Source of the DNA: an uncultured Eggerthellaceae bacterium
GTDB taxonomy: Bacteria; Actinomycetota; Coriobacteriia; Coriobacteriales; Eggerthellaceae
Length of the DNA: 64,000 bases
Direction: 5' to 3'
Assembly (NCBI GenBank): GCA_937892845.1
Contig: CALBGP010000005.1
Coordinates: 13,702-77,701 of the forward strand
Part shown: positions 1-8,746 of the stretch, in pieces
Position numbering within the stretch: position 1 is the stretch's first letter
Layout of the letters: the number at the start of each line of letters is the position of its first letter
Translations under genes and position numbers: made by a program
Notes under the pieces: generated by a model
The model's database searches: none
What the model saw: only the letters and a program-made list of their open reading frames with translations
What the model was told of the DNA's origin: nothing

Positions 1-935
1 AGATCCCCGGCTCCCGACGCTGTCATCATCACATCGCGCAACCACGCGCGCACGATGTTGAGCAACTGGCCCAGATGCTCGAAACTCATCTGCGACAGCA
101 TGCGCTTATGCTGAGCAGCCAGGGTCTTGAGAGCACCCTTCTGCAGAAAATCAGCATTGTCCGCCATGACGGCCTCCTGCTCGCGGCGAACATCATCGAG
201 CGGAGCATTGGCGTCCGTCACCAAGCGGGCCGCCACCGTCAGCACATCCAGATCGTCGGCATCGGCAAGCTGCTCAAGCGCCGTGATCGCATTGCGGCGA
301 AACGCAAGGCGCTCGTTCGACTTGAGGAAACGGGCGGCCTTGGTAACCGAGCCGCCGCACGCCTGGATGGCAGCGGCCGCCTGCTGAGAGGTGGCACCTG
401 TGTGCTGGACCAGGATGGCTGCAGCTTCGCTTGCCGGGATATGGCGAAACGCCACCACCTGGCACCGTGAGACTATGGTGGGAAGCACACTCTCACGCGT
501 TCGGCCCAAGAGGATGATGACCACGCTTTCAGGCGGCTCCTCCAGCGTCTTGAGAAACGCGTTTGCCGCCGAAACGCCCATCAGGTCGGCGCGATCGAGG
601 ATGTAGACCTTGCGCGACGCCTGAATGGGAGCAAGGGAGCTATCGGCCACAATCTCCCTGATCTGCTCGACCAGATACCCCTGCGCACCTGCAGGCGCAT
701 GGAAATGGATATCCGGATGCATGCGGCGCTGCGCTTTCTTGCAGTGGTCGCATTCCCCGCAGCCTTTATCGGGGCACACGATAGACTGCGCGAAGGCGTA
801 GGCAGCAGCCGTTTTGTTCGAACCAGCAGGACCGCAGAACAGATATGCATGGCTCACGCGGCCGGACGCCGTGCAGCTGCGCAGAAACTCCCTGACCCTC
901 GGCTGTCCGAGAACGGTTTCGAACACATCGCCCAT
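1..935 (-). CDS. holB: DNA polymerase III subunit delta' (partial, runs off left edge)
   Basis: Clamp-loader subunit of the replicative polymerase. The minus-strand frame opens MGDVFETVLGQPRVREFL and stays open to the window edge, so the 3' end is missing. Visible features are a nucleotide-binding loop region GPAGSNKTAAA, a zinc-type cysteine cluster (CGECDHC after an earlier Cys), the LKTLEEPP stretch and the SRC sensor/arginine-finger motif, all typical of delta'/tau-family AAA+ clamp-loader proteins. The loop lacks a classical GxxGxGKT, as is common for delta', which need not hydrolyse ATP. The start codon shares one base with the tmk stop (TGATG), so tmk-holB are translationally coupled. 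Confidence 0.93.
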   Translation of the reverse strand, partial: MGDVFETVLGQPRVREFLRSCTASGRVSHAYLFCGPAGSNKTAAAYAFAQSIVCPDKGCGECDHCKKAQRRMHPDIHFHAPAGAQGYLVEQIREIVADSSLAPIQASRKVYILDRADLMGVSAANAFLKTLEEPPESVVIILLGRTRESVLPTIVSRCQVVAFRHIPASEAAAILVQHTGATSQQAAAAIQACGGSVTKAARFLKSNERLAFRRNAITALEQLADADDLDVLTVAARLVTDANAPLDDVRREQEAVMADNADFLQKGALKTLAAQHKRMLSQMSFEHLGQLLNIVRAWLRDVMMTASGAGD

Positions 936-1666
936 CAGCAGCGCCTCTTCACGTCAAGCGAGTCGAAATACGATTCATCCGCAAGCGCCTCTTCCATCCA
1001 TTCAAACAGGTCGGCGAGCTCGGCGAAGACTAGACGGGAGGTCTGGGATTTTCTCTCCTGGGAGCGCACGGTGCGGATTCGCTCGGGCCAACGCTGGGCC
1101 AGCTCGGAAAACGCCGCATTGACACGGGCATGGAAGTCTTCGCCGGCCATCTCAAGCCTATCTGCTCCGTTGTTCTTGGTGGCCCGCACAAGGCCGGCTT
1201 CAGCGCTGGGTGCGACAAGCAGGATGGTGCGATCGGGGACAATGCCCTGGCAGGCGAACTCGTTGGCACGCGCTACGCTTGCTTCGCCCAGACCGCGACC
1301 GCGCACCTGGTAGGCGAATGTGGAATCCGCGAAACGGTCGCAGAGCACGACGGCACCGCGCTTCAGGGCAGGTGCGATCACTTCGGAGACTATCTGGGCA
1401 CGGGCCGCCTCGTAGATGAGCAGCTCGCACGCATCCGACATGCATTCGTTGGCGGGATCCAAGACAATCGAGCGAAGTTGCTCGCCGATGCCGGTTCCAC
1501 CGGGTTCGCGCAAGCACACGACTTCGCAGCCATGCGCCTCGAGCGCTGCGGCAAGGAAGCGGATGTGCGTGGTCTTGCCAGCACCCTCCCCTCCCTCGAA
1601 CGTTATGAAAATGCCCCGTTTCCCAACGGATGCACGGTTATCAGATTCACAGGTCATAGACGTCAT
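935..1666 (-). CDS. tmk: Thymidylate kinase
   Basis: Phosphorylates dTMP to dTDP for DNA synthesis. The P-loop FEGGEGAGKTT sits near residues 23-33, followed by REPGGT and the DRFADSTFAYQ nucleotide-binding motif. About 243 residues from the ATG at 1666, slightly longer than the usual 205-220 because of an N-terminal extension; an ATG at 1657 is an equally plausible start. Both starts lie inside the end of the upstream fumarase beta gene, so the genes overlap. The tmk-holB pairing is widely conserved; coupling to a fumarase operon is less usual. Confidence 0.95.
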   Translation of the reverse strand: MTSMTCESDNRASVGKRGIFITFEGGEGAGKTTHIRFLAAALEAHGCEVVCLREPGGTGIGEQLRSIVLDPANECMSDACELLIYEAARAQIVSEVIAPALKRGAVVLCDRFADSTFAYQVRGRGLGEASVARANEFACQGIVPDRTILLVAPSAEAGLVRATKNNGADRLEMAGEDFHARVNAAFSELAQRWPERIRTVRSQERKSQTSRLVFAELADLFEWMEEALADESYFDSLDVKRRC

Positions 1667-2171
1667 GTCCCAACGTATCCACCCCCACGAACACGGGGAA
1701 TCCTTCAACGGTAATGCGCCGCAGCGCTTCCGTTCCCAAGTCAGGGTAAGCAACCACTTCGCTTGACGTAACGCAGCGCGCCAAAAGCGCGGCAGCTCCG
1801 CCCGTTGCCACGAAATAGACCGAACCCGTACGCACGCAGGCCTCTTTGACCTGGTCGGAGCGCATGCCTTTGCCTACCGTGGCCACAATCCCCGCATCAT
1901 GCAGGTCGCATGCCGCGAAATCCATACGCGAAGCGGTCGTGGGCCCCACCGCCCCGAAAGGGCGCCCCGCGGCAGCCGGGGTTGGCCCGGCATAGAAGAT
2001 GCAGGCGCCTTGAAGCCCATACGGCAAAGCCCCCTGTTCATGGAGCTCTTCCAGCAAACGAGCATGCCCCGCATCTCGCAAGGTGTACAAAGGTCCTGTA
2101 AGCGTGCACGCATCGCCCGCACGCAGTTCTCGGAGCTCGCGGGAATCCAAAGGAAGCGTCAGTTCTCGCAC
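1647..2171 (-). CDS. Class I fumarate hydratase, beta (C-terminal) subunit
   Basis: Small subunit of the two-chain, iron-sulfur, oxygen-sensitive fumarase/tartrate-dehydratase family, interconverting fumarate and malate. The GPTTASRM motif, the GKG segment and the C-terminal VEGFPVFVGVD region are characteristic. About 174 residues from a GTG at 2171, which begins just inside the end of the alpha gene (13-base overlap); an in-frame ATG further upstream at 2198 would give a longer overlap. The alpha-beta order matches bacterial fumA/ttdAB-type loci. It probably supplies fumarate or malate in anaerobic metabolism, in keeping with the fumarate-reductase-like flavoproteins in this window. Confidence 0.9.
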   Translation of the reverse strand: MRELTLPLDSRELRELRAGDACTLTGPLYTLRDAGHARLLEELHEQGALPYGLQGACIFYAGPTPAAAGRPFGAVGPTTASRMDFAACDLHDAGIVATVGKGMRSDQVKEACVRTGSVYFVATGGAAALLARCVTSSEVVAYPDLGTEALRRITVEGFPVFVGVDTLGHDVYDL

Positions 2172-3037
2172 AATGCCCCCTCCCCCTGCGCGCAGCACAG
2201 CTCAATCGTAGTGCGTCGCATAGCCGAACATCCCATGTTCACAGCCAGAGGCAAAGCGGCGATATGGCACGGCGCGGTCTGCACATGGACGGCCAAAGCC
2301 AAGGTATTGCCGCCCAAGGCACCGGGCCCGATCCCCGTTTCGTTGATGGCGCAGAGAAGTTCACGCTCGAAAGCCGCAGTGCGTTCATCCGGTGCAGCAG
2401 ACCCGATGGGACGCAGCAGCGCGCTTTTGGCCAAGTGCGCCACGCGGTCGAATGTGGAGCCGATGCCGATGCCCACAACAAGCGGCGGACAAGCGTTGGC
2501 AGCCTTCGCTCGAACGCAGGCCAAAATCTCGTCCACAACACCCTGCCTGCCCGCTCCGGGTGTAAGCATGATGACGCGCGAAGCATTGTCAGACCCGCCG
2601 CCCTTGAGCATGACATGGAGCCGTGCACCAGGCTTAGCGCTTAAATGGATATCGCAGAATGCAGGCGTATTGTCGCCGGTATTGGTTCGATCGAACAACG
2701 CATCGCGGACGACGCTTTTTCTGAGGGCTGCCGCATCATAGGCGCGCGCAACAGCAGCGTCCACGCAATCGAACACGTCACCTGGGATAAGGCAATCGGG
2801 CCCAGCCTCCAAGCACACCCAAACGGTGCCTGTGTCCTGGCAGATGGGTACGTGGTCGGACGCGGCGATTTCGGCGTTGGCAAGCAGCTGATCGAGCACG
2901 AATGCGCCGCGGCCCTGCGGTTCTGAGTTGCGAGCGGATGCAAGCGAATCGCGCACATCCCGAGGCAGGACGCACGCGATGGTGGGAATGGCGGATTCAA
3001 CGGCATCCCCGATGAGTTCTTTTGTGAGAGTAATCAT
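2159..3037 (-). CDS. Class I fumarate hydratase, alpha (N-terminal) subunit
   Basis: Large subunit (292 residues) carrying the 4Fe-4S cluster of the heterodimeric fumarase/L(+)-tartrate dehydratase family. Cluster-ligand-type cysteines are visible in VPICQDTGT, in the middle of the chain and in VNMGCS near the end; KGGGSDN is also typical. It lies first in an apparent operon fumarase alpha-beta-tmk-holB. There is no Shine-Dalgarno before the ATG, and a TACAAT box ends six bases upstream, so the message may be leaderless. The gene sits directly downstream of rplW, where rplB normally lies. Confidence 0.92.
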   Translation of the reverse strand: MITLTKELIGDAVESAIPTIACVLPRDVRDSLASARNSEPQGRGAFVLDQLLANAEIAASDHVPICQDTGTVWVCLEAGPDCLIPGDVFDCVDAAVARAYDAAALRKSVVRDALFDRTNTGDNTPAFCDIHLSAKPGARLHVMLKGGGSDNASRVIMLTPGAGRQGVVDEILACVRAKAANACPPLVVGIGIGSTFDRVAHLAKSALLRPIGSAAPDERTAAFERELLCAINETGIGPGALGGNTLALAVHVQTAPCHIAALPLAVNMGCSAMRRTTIELCCAQGEGALCEN

Positions 3038-3049
3038 GCATCAATTGTA
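3038..3049 (-). promoter_or_regulatory. Possible -10 box of a leaderless fumarase operon
   Basis: On the minus strand, TACAAT (3049-3044) is followed by six bases and then the fumarase alpha ATG. Transcription would then start at or next to the A of the start codon. No good -35 and no ribosome-binding site are visible. Inferred from spacing only. Confidence 0.4.
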
Positions 3050-3096
3050 ACGCATCGCGGCAAGCTGCGGACATAAGGCGGGTGCGGCTCCTCCCT

Positions 3097-3168
3097 AAAA
3101 CAAGAAAATCCCCGCCGAAGCGGGGATTGCTCTTCGAAGAAGCACTGCCTGCGGACTTGAGTCCGCAG
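3097..3168 (-). terminator. Rho-independent terminator after rplW, with a second upstream hairpin
   Basis: On the minus strand a 9-bp stem (AATCCCCGC / GCGGGGATT, 3107-3128) is followed by TTTTCTTGTTTT, a standard intrinsic terminator. Between it and rplW is another perfect hairpin (CTGCGGAC TTGA GTCCGCAG, 3149-3168) without a U tract. The str/S10 transcript should therefore stop here. Confidence 0.85.
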
Positions 3169-3181
3169 AGTTTCTCAGAAA

Positions 3182-3469
3182 CTAGTTGGCAGCGAACAGC
3201 TCGATGGTATCGCCTTCCTTGAGGGTAACCATGGCCTTCTTCCACGTACGGGTCTTGCCGGCCTGGAAGCGGACACGCTTCGGCTTGGCCTTGACATTGA
3301 TCGTGTTGACCTTGGCGACCTTCACATTGAAGATGGCTTCGACGGCCTGGGCGATCTCGACCTTGTTGGAATCCTTGGCAACCTCGAAGGTGTAGCAGTT
3401 CTTCGCCATCATGTCGTAGCTGCGCTCGGTGATGACGGGACGGATGATAACCTCGCGGGGATCCTTCAT
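3182..3469 (-). CDS. rplW: 50S ribosomal protein L23
   Basis: 95 residues, family length. It opens with MKDPREVIIRPVITERS and contains the KVNTINVKAKPKR loop that enters the ribosome at the exit-tunnel rim; L23 also docks trigger factor and SRP. The start overlaps the rplD stop. In most bacteria rplB follows immediately; here two hairpins including a terminator follow, and then a metabolic operon. Confidence 0.97.
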   Translation of the reverse strand: MKDPREVIIRPVITERSYDMMAKNCYTFEVAKDSNKVEIAQAVEAIFNVKVAKVNTINVKAKPKRVRFQAGKTRTWKKAMVTLKEGDTIELFAAN

Positions 3470-4095
3470 TATGCAAGCACCTCCTCGAGGCGGTTCAGAG
3501 CGTCCATGGTCATGACCAGGACCTTGTTGTCAACGAGTTCCATGGTGTTGGCGTAGGACACGGGCAGCACGTTCACGCGGTCGATGTTGCGGAACGACAG
3601 GTACGTGTTGATGTCGTCGTCGGCGATCACCAGGGTGATGCGGCGGCCTTCGCACTCCAGAGCCTTGAGGCTGGCGACAGCCTGCTTGGTAGAGGGCTTC
3701 TCGAAGTTGAAGCCGTCAACGACCACCAGTTCCTTGTCAGCCAGCTTGGCGGACAGGGCGCTGCGCATAGCCAGCTTGACTTCCTTGTTGTTCACGCGGA
3801 AGGCGTAGGAACGGGGATGGGGACCGAAAACGGTACCGCCGCCGACCCACTGGGGAGCACGGATCGTACCCTGACGAGCGCGGCCGGTGCCCTTCTGGCG
3901 CCAAGGCTTCTTGCCGCCACCGGAAACTTCACCGCGCGTACGGGTGTCATGCGTACCCTGGCGCAGAGCGGCACGGTATGCACGCACGACGGTGTGCATC
4001 ACATGCACGTTCGGCTCGATGCCGAACACAGCAGCGTTGAGGTCGGCCTCCTTGACCTTCTTGCCGCTGGCATCTTTGATTTCAATCTTAGCCAT
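3469..4095 (-). CDS. rplD: 50S ribosomal protein L4
   Basis: 208 residues. The internal extended loop is recognisable from GGGKKPWRQKGTGRARQG, which lines the exit tunnel and is the region where macrolide-resistance changes arise in other species; the loop here looks normal. Ribosome-binding site AGGAGATAAGC precedes the ATG. Lies in standard S10-operon order between rplC and rplW. Confidence 0.97.
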   Translation of the reverse strand: MAKIEIKDASGKKVKEADLNAAVFGIEPNVHVMHTVVRAYRAALRQGTHDTRTRGEVSGGGKKPWRQKGTGRARQGTIRAPQWVGGGTVFGPHPRSYAFRVNNKEVKLAMRSALSAKLADKELVVVDGFNFEKPSTKQAVASLKALECEGRRITLVIADDDINTYLSFRNIDRVNVLPVSYANTMELVDNKVLVMTMDALNRLEEVLA

Positions 4096-4128
4096 TGTTG
4101 CTTATCTCCTAAAGACAGGTGAGGTCAA

Positions 4129-4749
4129 TTAAGCCATGCGAACGCGGACGATGGCGTTCTTGCCGCCGGGCACGGAACCCTTCACGAGGATCAGGTTCTG
4201 CTCAGCGTCGACGCGGACCACCTTGAGGTTTTTGGTGGTCACGGTGTCGCAACCCATGTGACCGGGCAGGCGAACGCCCTTGAACACGCGGGAAGGCGTG
4301 GCGCACTGGCCGATGGAGCCGGGAGCGCGATGGAAGTGAGCACCATGGCCGCCCGGGCCGCCAGCGAAGCCGTAGCGCTTCATGACGCCTGCGAAGCCCT
4401 TACCCTTGGAGGTGCCGGTCACGTCGACCTTGGCAACCTCGGCGAAAGCCTCGACGGTGATCTCGTCGCCGATGGAGTACTTGGAAGCGTCAGCCACGCG
4501 GCACTCGCGCAGGTAGCGCACGGGAGCCGTGCCCTGCTTGGCGAAATGGCCGGCCATGGGCTTGTTGACCTTCTTCTCCTTGATGGCGCCGAAGCCCATC
4601 TGAACAGCTTCGTAGCCATCGGTGGCGGTGGTCTTCACCTGGCAGACCTTGTTGGGTTCTGCCACGATGACGGTAACGGGCACGACATTGTCATTCTCGT
4701 CGAAGATCTGGGTCATGCCGATCTTCTTGCCGTAGATAGCGTTGATCAT
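4129..4749 (-). CDS. rplC: 50S ribosomal protein L3
   Basis: About 206 residues, opening MINAIYGKKIGMTQIFDE. The GGPGGHGAHFHRAPGSIG segment is the conserved central loop that reaches the peptidyl-transferase centre. The ATG at 4749 is chosen because AAGGAG lies 11 bases upstream; a GTG four codons earlier would leave no spacing from that site. Confidence 0.96.
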   Translation of the reverse strand: MINAIYGKKIGMTQIFDENDNVVPVTVIVAEPNKVCQVKTTATDGYEAVQMGFGAIKEKKVNKPMAGHFAKQGTAPVRYLRECRVADASKYSIGDEITVEAFAEVAKVDVTGTSKGKGFAGVMKRYGFAGGPGGHGAHFHRAPGSIGQCATPSRVFKGVRLPGHMGCDTVTTKNLKVVRVDAEQNLILVKGSVPGGKNAIVRVRMA

Positions 4750-4764
4750 TGTGTCGCACACTCC

Positions 4765-5073
4765 TTACAGCTTGATCTCGATGTCCACACCGGCAGGCAG
4801 GTCGAGGCGCATGAGCGAGTCAACCGTGTTGGGCGTGGGCTCCAAGATGTCGATCAGGCGCTTGTGCGTACGCATCTCGAACTGTTCGCGGGAGTCCTTG
4901 TTGACATGGGGACCGCGAACGACGCAGTACAGGTTGCGCTCGGTGGGCAGGGGAATGGGTCCGGAGACCTTGGCACCGGTCTTCTGGGCGGTGTCGACGA
5001 TGAGCTTGGTGGACTGATCCACGATCTCATGATCGTAGCCCTTCAGGCGGATGCGAATCTTTTGATTAGCCAC
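4765..5073 (-). CDS. rpsJ: 30S ribosomal protein S10
   Basis: 102 residues from a GTG start (VANQKIRIRLKGYDHEI), preceded by GGAGGA at seven bases. The RTHKRLIDI and LDLPAGVDIEIKL segments are typical. S10 (NusE) also acts in antitermination. An earlier TTG would overlap the ribosome-binding site and add non-family residues, so GTG is preferred. Confidence 0.96.
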   Translation of the reverse strand: MANQKIRIRLKGYDHEIVDQSTKLIVDTAQKTGAKVSGPIPLPTERNLYCVVRGPHVNKDSREQFEMRTHKRLIDILEPTPNTVDSLMRLDLPAGVDIEIKL

Positions 5074-5108
5074 TTTAATATCCTCCAAATGTTACTTGCG
5101 TGCGCTTA

Positions 5109-7235
5109 TTAAGAAGCGCTTCCGCCAGCCTTGCTGATGATTTCTTCGGCAACGTTCTTAGGAACAGCCTCATAGGAATCGAACTGCATGGTGTAGACAG
5201 CACGACCCTGGGTGCCGCTGCGAAGGTCGGTCGCATAGCCGAACATCTCCGACAGAGGAACCTTGGCCTTGATGACCTTGGCATTGCCACGGTCGCCCAT
5301 GCCCTGAATCTGGCCACGGCGGCTGGACAGGTTGCCCATGACGTCGCCCATGTACTCTTCAGGGGTCTCAACCTCGACAGCCATCATGGGCTCGAGGAGA
5401 ACGGGGTTGGACTTCTTCAGTGCGTCCTTGATGGCCATGGAGCCTGCAACCTTGAACGCAGCCTCGGAGGAGTCGACGTCGTGGTAGGAGCCATCCACCA
5501 GGTGGACCTTGATGTCCACAACGGGGTAGCCGGCCAAAACGCCATGCTCGAGAGCATCCTGGATACCCTGATCGATAGGCTTGATGTATTCCTTGGGAAC
5601 AACACCGCCGACGATCTCGTTGCAGAACTCGTAACCCTTGCCAGCTTCCTGGGGCTCCATGTTGATGATGGCATGGCCGTACTGGCCGCGACCGCCGGAC
5701 TGGCGGACGAACTTGCCCTCAGCACCCATGACGGGCTTGGTAGCGGTCTCACGGTAAGCAACCTGGGGCTTGCCGACGTTAGCTTCGACCTTGAATTCGC
5801 GAAGCAGACGGTCGACGATGATCTCCAGATGCAGCTCGCCCATACCGGCGATGATGGTCTGACCGGTCTCAGCGTTGGTGGACACGCGGAAAGTCGGGTC
5901 CTCCTCGGCGAGCTTCTGAAGGGCGATGCCCATCTTGTCCTGCTCAGCCTTGGTCTTGGGCTCGACGGCGATGTCGATAACGGGCTCGGCGAACTCCATG
6001 GACTCCAGGATGACGGGAGCATCTTCAGCGCACAGGGTGTCACCGGTGGAGGTGTCCTTCAGACCCACGACGGCAACGATGTCGCCGGCGGAGCACTGGT
6101 CGATGTCAACACGCTGGTTGGAATGCATCTGCAGCAGACGGCCGATGCGCTCCTTCTTGCCCTTGGAGGCATTGAGCACGTAGGAACCGGAATCAAGGGT
6201 GCCCGAGTAAACGCGCAGGTAGGTCAGCTTACCGACGTAGGGGTCAGTCATGATCTTGAAGGCGAGAGCGGAGAAAGGAGCCTTCTTGTCGGAAGGACGC
6301 TCGCACTCTTCGTCGCTGTCAGGCAGGGTGCCCTTGATGGCAGGAACGTCGATGGGCGACGGCATGTAGTCGACGACGGCGTCGAGCAGTTCCTGGATAC
6401 CCTTGTTCTTGTAGGAGGAACCCACGAACACGGGGTGCAGCTGGCAGGCGATGGTGCCCTTGCGCAGAGCAGCCTTCAGCTCTTCAACCGTAATCTCTTC
6501 CTCCATGATGACCTTCTCCATGAGCTCGTCATCGCAGTCTGCAGCAGCGTCGACGAGTTCCTGGTGACGCAGCTCAGCTTCTTCGGCGAACTCGGCGGGA
6601 ATGGCATCGAGGGGCTCGGGGTAGGTCATGCCCTTGTCGTCGGCCTTGAAGTCCCATGCGGTCATGGTAACCAGGTCGATGATGCCCCAGAAGTTATCCT
6701 CAGCGCCCATGGGCATCTGAGCAGCGATCGCGGGAGCATCCAGACGCTCCTTCATGGTGTCGATTGCATGGAAGAAGTCGGCACCGACGCGGTCGTACTT
6801 GTTGATGTAGGCGATACGGGGAACGCCATAGCGGCTGGCCTGGCGCCACACGGTCTCAGACTGAGGCTGAACGCCGGCAACGGCGTCGAAGACAGCGACA
6901 GCGCCGTCGAGAACGCGCAGGGAGCGCTCGACCTCAGCGGTGAAGTCGACGTGGCCCGGGGTGTCGATGATCTGGAAGCGGTAGGGCTTGCCGTTGGAAG
7001 CGCCACCGGGGTAGTTCCAGAAGCACGTGGTTGCAGCAGCGGTAATGGTAACGCCGCGCTCCTGCTCCTGAACCATCCAGTCCATGGTGGCTGCACCTTC
7101 GTGCACCTCACCGATCTTGTGGGTCTTGCCCGTGTAGTAAAGGATGCGCTCGGTGGTAGTGGTCTTACCGGCATCGATGTGGGCCATGATGCCGATGTTG
7201 CGCGTATCCTTCAGATCGATTTTCTTGTCAGCCAT
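5109..7235 (-). CDS. fusA: Translation elongation factor G
   Basis: 708 residues, full length. GTPase motifs in order: AHIDAGKTTTTERIL (G1), RGVTI (G2), DTPGHVDF (G3), NKYD (G4). The G4 motif is usually NKMD; here it reads NKYDRVGADFF, a mild variation at a normally conserved position. Domains II-V follow, with RGQYGH in domain IV. It catalyses ribosomal translocation. It has its own ribosome-binding site and sits between rpsG and rpsJ in the usual str-operon order, with no tuf gene between fusA and rpsJ. Confidence 0.97.
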   Translation of the reverse strand: MADKKIDLKDTRNIGIMAHIDAGKTTTTERILYYTGKTHKIGEVHEGAATMDWMVQEQERGVTITAAATTCFWNYPGGASNGKPYRFQIIDTPGHVDFTAEVERSLRVLDGAVAVFDAVAGVQPQSETVWRQASRYGVPRIAYINKYDRVGADFFHAIDTMKERLDAPAIAAQMPMGAEDNFWGIIDLVTMTAWDFKADDKGMTYPEPLDAIPAEFAEEAELRHQELVDAAADCDDELMEKVIMEEEITVEELKAALRKGTIACQLHPVFVGSSYKNKGIQELLDAVVDYMPSPIDVPAIKGTLPDSDEECERPSDKKAPFSALAFKIMTDPYVGKLTYLRVYSGTLDSGSYVLNASKGKKERIGRLLQMHSNQRVDIDQCSAGDIVAVVGLKDTSTGDTLCAEDAPVILESMEFAEPVIDIAVEPKTKAEQDKMGIALQKLAEEDPTFRVSTNAETGQTIIAGMGELHLEIIVDRLLREFKVEANVGKPQVAYRETATKPVMGAEGKFVRQSGGRGQYGHAIINMEPQEAGKGYEFCNEIVGGVVPKEYIKPIDQGIQDALEHGVLAGYPVVDIKVHLVDGSYHDVDSSEAAFKVAGSMAIKDALKKSNPVLLEPMMAVEVETPEEYMGDVMGNLSSRRGQIQGMGDRGNAKVIKAKVPLSEMFGYATDLRSGTQGRAVYTMQFDSYEAVPKNVAEEIISKAGGSAS

Positions 7236-7249
7236 GAGTTGACCCTTCC

Positions 7250-7720
7250 CTACCAGCGATAGTGCGAGAACGCACGGTTGGACTCTGCCATCTTGTAGAG
7301 ATCCTCACGCTTCTTCACGGAAGCGCCGGTGTTCTCAGAGGCATCCATGATTTCAGCGGCGAGACGCTGAGCCATGGTGTGCTCCTTGCGCTTGCGGGAG
7401 AAGTCGACGATCCAGCGGATGGCGAGCGTGGTGGCGCGACGGGGATTGACCTCCATGGGAACCTGGTACGTAGCACCACCGACACGCTTGGGCTTAACCT
7501 CGAGCGTGGGTCGGACGTTGTCCATGGCCTTCTTGAAGACGGACAGGGGATCCTGGCCGGTCTTGGCGGCTACGATGTCGAATGCACCGTAGACGATGCC
7601 CTCGGCGGTAGACTTCTTGCCGTCGAGGAGAACCTTGTTGATGAGCTGGGTAACAAGGCGGTTGTTGTACTGAACGTCCGGCTGAACTTCGCGGCGGACG
7701 GCTGCTGCACGACGCGGCAT
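7250..7720 (-). CDS. rpsG: 30S ribosomal protein S7
   Basis: 156 residues from MPRRAAAVRREVQPD, with an AAAGGAG site upstream. The RRVGGATYQVP-type segment (here KRVGGATYQVPMEV) and the C-terminal AFSHYRW are characteristic. Primary binder of the 3' major domain of 16S rRNA. Confidence 0.97.
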   Translation of the reverse strand: MPRRAAAVRREVQPDVQYNNRLVTQLINKVLLDGKKSTAEGIVYGAFDIVAAKTGQDPLSVFKKAMDNVRPTLEVKPKRVGGATYQVPMEVNPRRATTLAIRWIVDFSRKRKEHTMAQRLAAEIMDASENTGASVKKREDLYKMAESNRAFSHYRW

Positions 7721-7818
7721 ATTTGCTCCTTTGTGTTCTGTGCGCGCTTCGGGGTGACATTGCATCCATTAGGCCGGGGCCATTTGCCCTTCGGGCCCGC
7801 GCGTCTTAATCCTACTTA

Positions 7819-8190
7819 CTATTTGGGGCGCTTGGCACCGTAGCGGCTACGGGCCTGTGCACGGTTGTTGACTGCTGCGCAGTCAAGGGCGGCGCGAATG
7901 ATCTTGTAGCGCACACCGGGGAGGTCCCTAACACGGCCGCCGCGGATAAGCACCATGGAGTGCTCCTGCAGGTTGTGGCCGATGCCAGGGATGTAAGCGG
8001 TCACTTCCGTGCCGTTGACCAAACGGACACGGGCGACCTTACGGAGAGCCGAGTTCGGCTTCTTGGGGGTGGTGGTGTACACACGGGTGCACACGCCGCG
8101 CTTCTGGGGGTTGCCCTTGAGCGCCGGGGTCTTCTTCTTGTCGACCACTTTGGCGCGGCCCTTGCGGACCAGCTGGTTGATAGTAGGCAA
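7819..8190 (-). CDS. rpsL: 30S ribosomal protein S12
   Basis: 123 residues from a TTG start (PTINQLVRKGR), with AAGGAG seven bases before it; no ATG exists at the family start position. The streptomycin-relevant loops read TPKKPNSALRK and RGGRVRDLPGVRY and look wild type at the lysines known to confer resistance. First gene of the str/S10 operon, about 190 bases downstream of a consensus promoter. Confidence 0.96.
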   Translation of the reverse strand: MPTINQLVRKGRAKVVDKKKTPALKGNPQKRGVCTRVYTTTPKKPNSALRKVARVRLVNGTEVTAYIPGIGHNLQEHSMVLIRGGRVRDLPGVRYKIIRAALDCAAVNNRAQARSRYGAKRPK

Positions 8191-8377
8191 AGCTTTTCTC
8201 CTTCTTATACCTATTCCTACGGATGCTGCATCATCGCCATGCACGATGCTGCAGCAGATTGCGCGATGCATACGCGGCCGGGTCGTGAGTTCCCGGCGGG
8301 CACAAACCGCTTGTTTCGGTGTGTGCTGAGCTCTTGCACACACGAAAACAAACGTCTCCTTGGAGACGCGAGTTGGA

Positions 8378-8406
8378 AATATACCGCCTGAATCAAAACG
8401 TGTCAA
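8378..8406 (-). promoter_or_regulatory. Housekeeping promoter of the str/S10 operon
   Basis: On the minus strand TTGACA (8406-8401) and TATATT (8383-8378) are separated by exactly 17 bases. The position, about 190 bases before rpsL, fits a ribosomal-protein operon with a long 5' leader. Confidence 0.85.
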
Positions 8407-8746
8407 ACGCCACGCATCCGGGCGTATCCATGCTTGATTCTGCATATATCCCCAGCTCAGACGATAGTTTATGATGTAATTCAGCGTCAGGTTGGCTCAA
8501 ATTTGAAAAATTTTTCAAAAAATCATTGACTCTTCGCGCCGCACCGCTTTCCAATCATCGCCCCCAGCGCCGAAAACCCCTAAGAACCATGCCCATTACC
8601 GCAGCACTCTAGCGTAATGGAGTGTTTTGTGCCACTATACTGCAGGTTTGTCAGAATGCGCTTTGCGCGTTGTGGCGCTGCCGATGTCCGCACCCGCATA
8701 CCGCGCGGATATCCGAAGCGGCACACATCTTCGAGAAAGGACCGAT
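8407..8746. other. Divergent intergenic region between rpsL promoter and uraA
   Basis: Holds an AT-rich perfect 18-bp palindrome TTTGAAAAATTTTTCAAA (8502-8519) and a possible -10 TATACT at 8636 for uraA without a good -35. No RNA gene recognised. The palindrome could be a regulatory or bending site; function unknown. Confidence 0.4.

Noticed and set aside
5100..7262. 720-codon open frame antisense to fusA
   Set aside because: Its sequence is the complement of a clear EF-G gene; long antisense frames are common in GC-rich DNA. It has no family-like motif.
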